This document shows positions 62,344-64,000 of a stretch of 64,000 nucleotides of DNA, piece by piece (position 1 is the stretch's first letter; each line of letters opens with the position of its first letter). Below the pieces are notes generated by a model that had not been told where the DNA came from, did no database searches, and saw nothing but the letters and a program-made list of their open reading frames with translations. The stretch is taken from the NCBI RefSeq assembly GCF_004791025.1, contig NZ_SRUO01000012.1, positions 62,001 to 126,000 of the forward strand, in the 5' to 3' direction. A program made the position numbers and the translations under genes. Source of the DNA: Mesorhizobium sp. M4B.F.Ca.ET.203.01.1.1 (GTDB taxonomy: Bacteria > Pseudomonadota > Alphaproteobacteria > Rhizobiales > Rhizobiaceae).

Positions 62344-63240
62344 TCAGGGATCCAGCTTCGGCCCAAGAATCTCCACCAGCCAGTCGACGAACACCCGCAC
62401 CCTTGGCGACAGCTGGCGGCTGCGCGGATAGAGGACCGAGATCGGCGTCGGCGTCGGCGGATTGTCTGGAAGCACCTCGACCAGACGACCAGCCTCGATG
62501 TCATCGGTAAAACGGCGACGCGGTGCCTGGTAGAGGCCGAAACCCTGGAGCACCAGCGTGGCGGCCGTGTCGGAGTTGGAAACCGTGACCCGCGACGGCA
62601 GCACGATCTCGCGCACCTTGCCGTCGACGGTGAATTCCAGCGGCATCACCTGCCCGGTGCGCGACGAGACGAAGCCGATCATCACATGACCAGCCAGCTC
62701 GTCCAGGTCACACGGCCGGCCATGGCGCTCGACATAGTCGGCGCTGGCGAGCGTCGCCTCGCGGGCGATGCCGATGCGGCGCGCGATCATGTCACTGTCG
62801 GGAAGCGTGCCGGCGCGCACCACGCAGTCGACGCCCTCGCGCACGAGGTCGACGAGGCGGTCGCCCTCGCCGATATGCAAGCTGAGCCCAGGATAGCGGG
62901 CGAGCAGCGCCGGCAGTTCCGGGATGACGACGGTGCGAGCCAGGTTGCCGTTGATGTCGATGCTGAGCCGCCCACGGACCTCATGCGCGCCGAAGCCGCC
63001 CTCGGCGTCCTCGATGTCGGCGAGGATGCCGATACAGCGCTGGTAATAGGCGTCACCATCGAGAGTGGTCGTGACGTGGCGGGTGGTGCGCCGAAGCAAC
63101 TGCACACCCAGGCGCTCCTCCAGCTGCTTGATCGCGGCGGTGGCGCTGGAGCGCGGCAGACCGAGATCGGCGGCGGCAGCGGTGAAGCTGCGCCTTTCCA
63201 CGACGCGGGTGAAAAGCCGCATGCTGTCGAACCTGTCCAT
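62344..63240 (-). CDS. LysR-family transcriptional regulator
   Basis: This 298-residue regulator has a winged helix (DSMRLFTRVVERRSFTAAAADLGLPRSSATAAIKQLEERLGVQLLRRTTRHVTTT) and a LysR effector domain. The ATG at 63240 (DRFDSMRLF) is chosen because homology starts there; an upstream ATG at 63324 would add 28 unrelated residues. It belongs to the subgroup common beside short-chain dehydrogenases and is divergent from one, so control of that gene is likely. Confidence 0.93.
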   Translation of the reverse strand: MDRFDSMRLFTRVVERRSFTAAAADLGLPRSSATAAIKQLEERLGVQLLRRTTRHVTTTLDGDAYYQRCIGILADIEDAEGGFGAHEVRGRLSIDINGNLARTVVIPELPALLARYPGLSLHIGEGDRLVDLVREGVDCVVRAGTLPDSDMIARRIGIAREATLASADYVERHGRPCDLDELAGHVMIGFVSSRTGQVMPLEFTVDGKVREIVLPSRVTVSNSDTAATLVLQGFGLYQAPRRRFTDDIEAGRLVEVLPDNPPTPTPISVLYPRSRQLSPRVRVFVDWLVEILGPKLDP

Positions 63241-63347
63241 CAGCGATTGTTCGCATAAGCTGAATAGTGTTGGCAATCCGTGCCCGATTATATCGTCCAG
63301 CAAGGCGAGTATATGCATCTCCATCCAAAACAGAAGGAGTTCTCGCC
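63241..63347. promoter_or_regulatory. Divergent lysR / SDR promoter region
   Basis: The 107-base gap contains ATTG at 63246 and CAAT at about 63274, bracketing AT-rich DNA (CATAAGCTGAATAGTG), a spacing compatible with a LysR-type box. AGAAGGAG before the SDR ATG is a strong ribosome site. Confidence 0.45.
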
Positions 63348-64000
63348 ATGACCACTCGGCCCATCGCTCTCATCACCGGGGGCAGCCGCGGCCTCGGCCG
63401 CAACACTGCGCTCAGCCTCGCCCGCAAGGGCGTCGACGTCATCGTTACCTATCACTCGCGCGCCGACGAAGCTGAGGCGGCTGTCGCCGAAATCGAGGCT
63501 GCCGGCGGCCGCTCCGCAGCACTCCAACTCGACACCGGCGGCATCGCCACCTTCCCCGCCTTCGCCGAGGCGTTGAAGAAGACGCTGAAGGAGACCTGGC
63601 AGCGCGACCGCTTCGACTATCTCATCAACAATGCCGGCACCGGCCTGCGCAAGATGATCGCCGAGACAACCGAGGAGGAGTTCGACACGCTGATGAACAC
63701 CCACCTCAAGGGTGTGTTCTTCCTCACCCAGGCGCTGCTGCCGCTGATCAATGACGGCGGCCGCATTATCAACATCTCCAGCGGTCTCGCCCGTTTCGCC
63801 GCACCCGGCTCGTCGGCCTATGCGATGATGAAAGGCGGCATCGAGGTGTTCACCCGCTACCTCGCCAAGGAACTCGGCCAGCGCGGCATCACCGCCAACA
63901 CCGTGGCGCCTGGCGCAATCGCCACCGACTTCAACGGCGGTCATGTGCGCGACAATGCCGAGATCAACCGCATGGTGGCCGGCGTCACCGCGCTCGGCCG
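63348..64000 (+). CDS. Short-chain dehydrogenase/reductase (C-terminus beyond window)
   Basis: The 217 complete residues present show the classical SDR order: cofactor motif TGGSRGLG near residue 10, NNAG near 93, the catalytic Ser in INISSG near 143, and YAMMKGG with the catalytic Tyr and Lys near 160. RADEAEAAV after the second strand suggests NADP preference. The gene runs off the right edge, lacking about 30 residues. AGAAGGAG precedes the ATG. It is divergent from a LysR gene, a very common pairing; substrate unknown. Confidence 0.93.
   Translation, partial: MTTRPIALITGGSRGLGRNTALSLARKGVDVIVTYHSRADEAEAAVAEIEAAGGRSAALQLDTGGIATFPAFAEALKKTLKETWQRDRFDYLINNAGTGLRKMIAETTEEEFDTLMNTHLKGVFFLTQALLPLINDGGRIINISSGLARFAAPGSSAYAMMKGGIEVFTRYLAKELGQRGITANTVAPGAIATDFNGGHVRDNAEINRMVAGVTALG

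Noticed and set aside
1..64000. CRISPR array, integrase or att sites
   Set aside because: No spaced direct-repeat series, no integrase or transposase gene and no tRNA gene serving as an attachment site was seen.

Overview
The window is high-GC DNA from an alphaproteobacterium of the Rhizobiales, most likely Mesorhizobium or a close relative. The basis is the protein families, the conserved tadA / pseudouridine synthase / rsmD and TIGR01459-ribF gene groups, and three families of palindromic intergenic repeats that I recognise from rhizobial genomes. It looks chromosomal, with housekeeping genes separated by accessory blocks. I see no rRNA, tRNA, CRISPR array, prophage or complete insertion sequence.

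Layout. 1-5978 (minus): a type I secretion operon (ABC exporter, HlyD adaptor, large repeat-containing substrate that runs off the left edge). 6391-12779 (minus): patatin-like lipase, an M16 peptidase pair, rsmD and an RsuA/RluB-type pseudouridine synthase with long repetitive tails. tadA is divergent at 12960. 13449-17344 (minus): a lipoprotein and ileS. 17575-30685: an accessory stretch with a MipA-like porin, a taurine/sulfonate operon (tauABC plus ssuD), a phosphoesterase, a cyclase-TPR protein, a LysR regulator, a frameshifted aldo/keto reductase, an alpha/beta hydrolase, two broken hdeD pieces and a small membrane protein. 30794-32656 (minus): ribF and a HAD-IIA protein. 32973-37053 (plus): two tandem TadG-like von Willebrand factor A proteins. 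37187-42481: LysE exporter, GST/HxlR divergent pair, CAP-domain lipoprotein and a PAS-GAF-GGDEF-EAL protein. 42786-46348 (minus): marR-emrA-emrB. 46534-54416 (plus): a GH43-like propeller protein, then an RND operon with an aromatic-type flavin monooxygenase inserted between adaptor and pump, plus two small envelope proteins. 54431-64000: a winged-helix TPR regulator, a frameshifted AraC gene, a MarR-GNAT fusion, an MFS / sugar-lactone oxidase / PLP-enzyme operon divergent from a TetR gene, and a LysR/SDR divergent pair cut by the right edge.

How it works together. The window is rich in self-contained transport-and-regulator modules: a dedicated type I exporter with its cargo, sulfonate import with desulfonation, MarR-controlled EmrAB efflux, and RND efflux coupled to a flavin monooxygenase. 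The most unusual items are that monooxygenase inside the pump operon, a palindromic repeat fused in frame into the 5' end of an M16 gene, the orphan pair of VWA/TadG paralogs, the PLP enzyme / lactone oxidase / MFS operon, and the inverted hdeD remnants flanking a small cassette. I did not find a clearly new defence-type or enzymatic system. Start codons were chosen from Shine-Dalgarno spacing, overlaps and signal peptides, so several differ from the longest reading frame.
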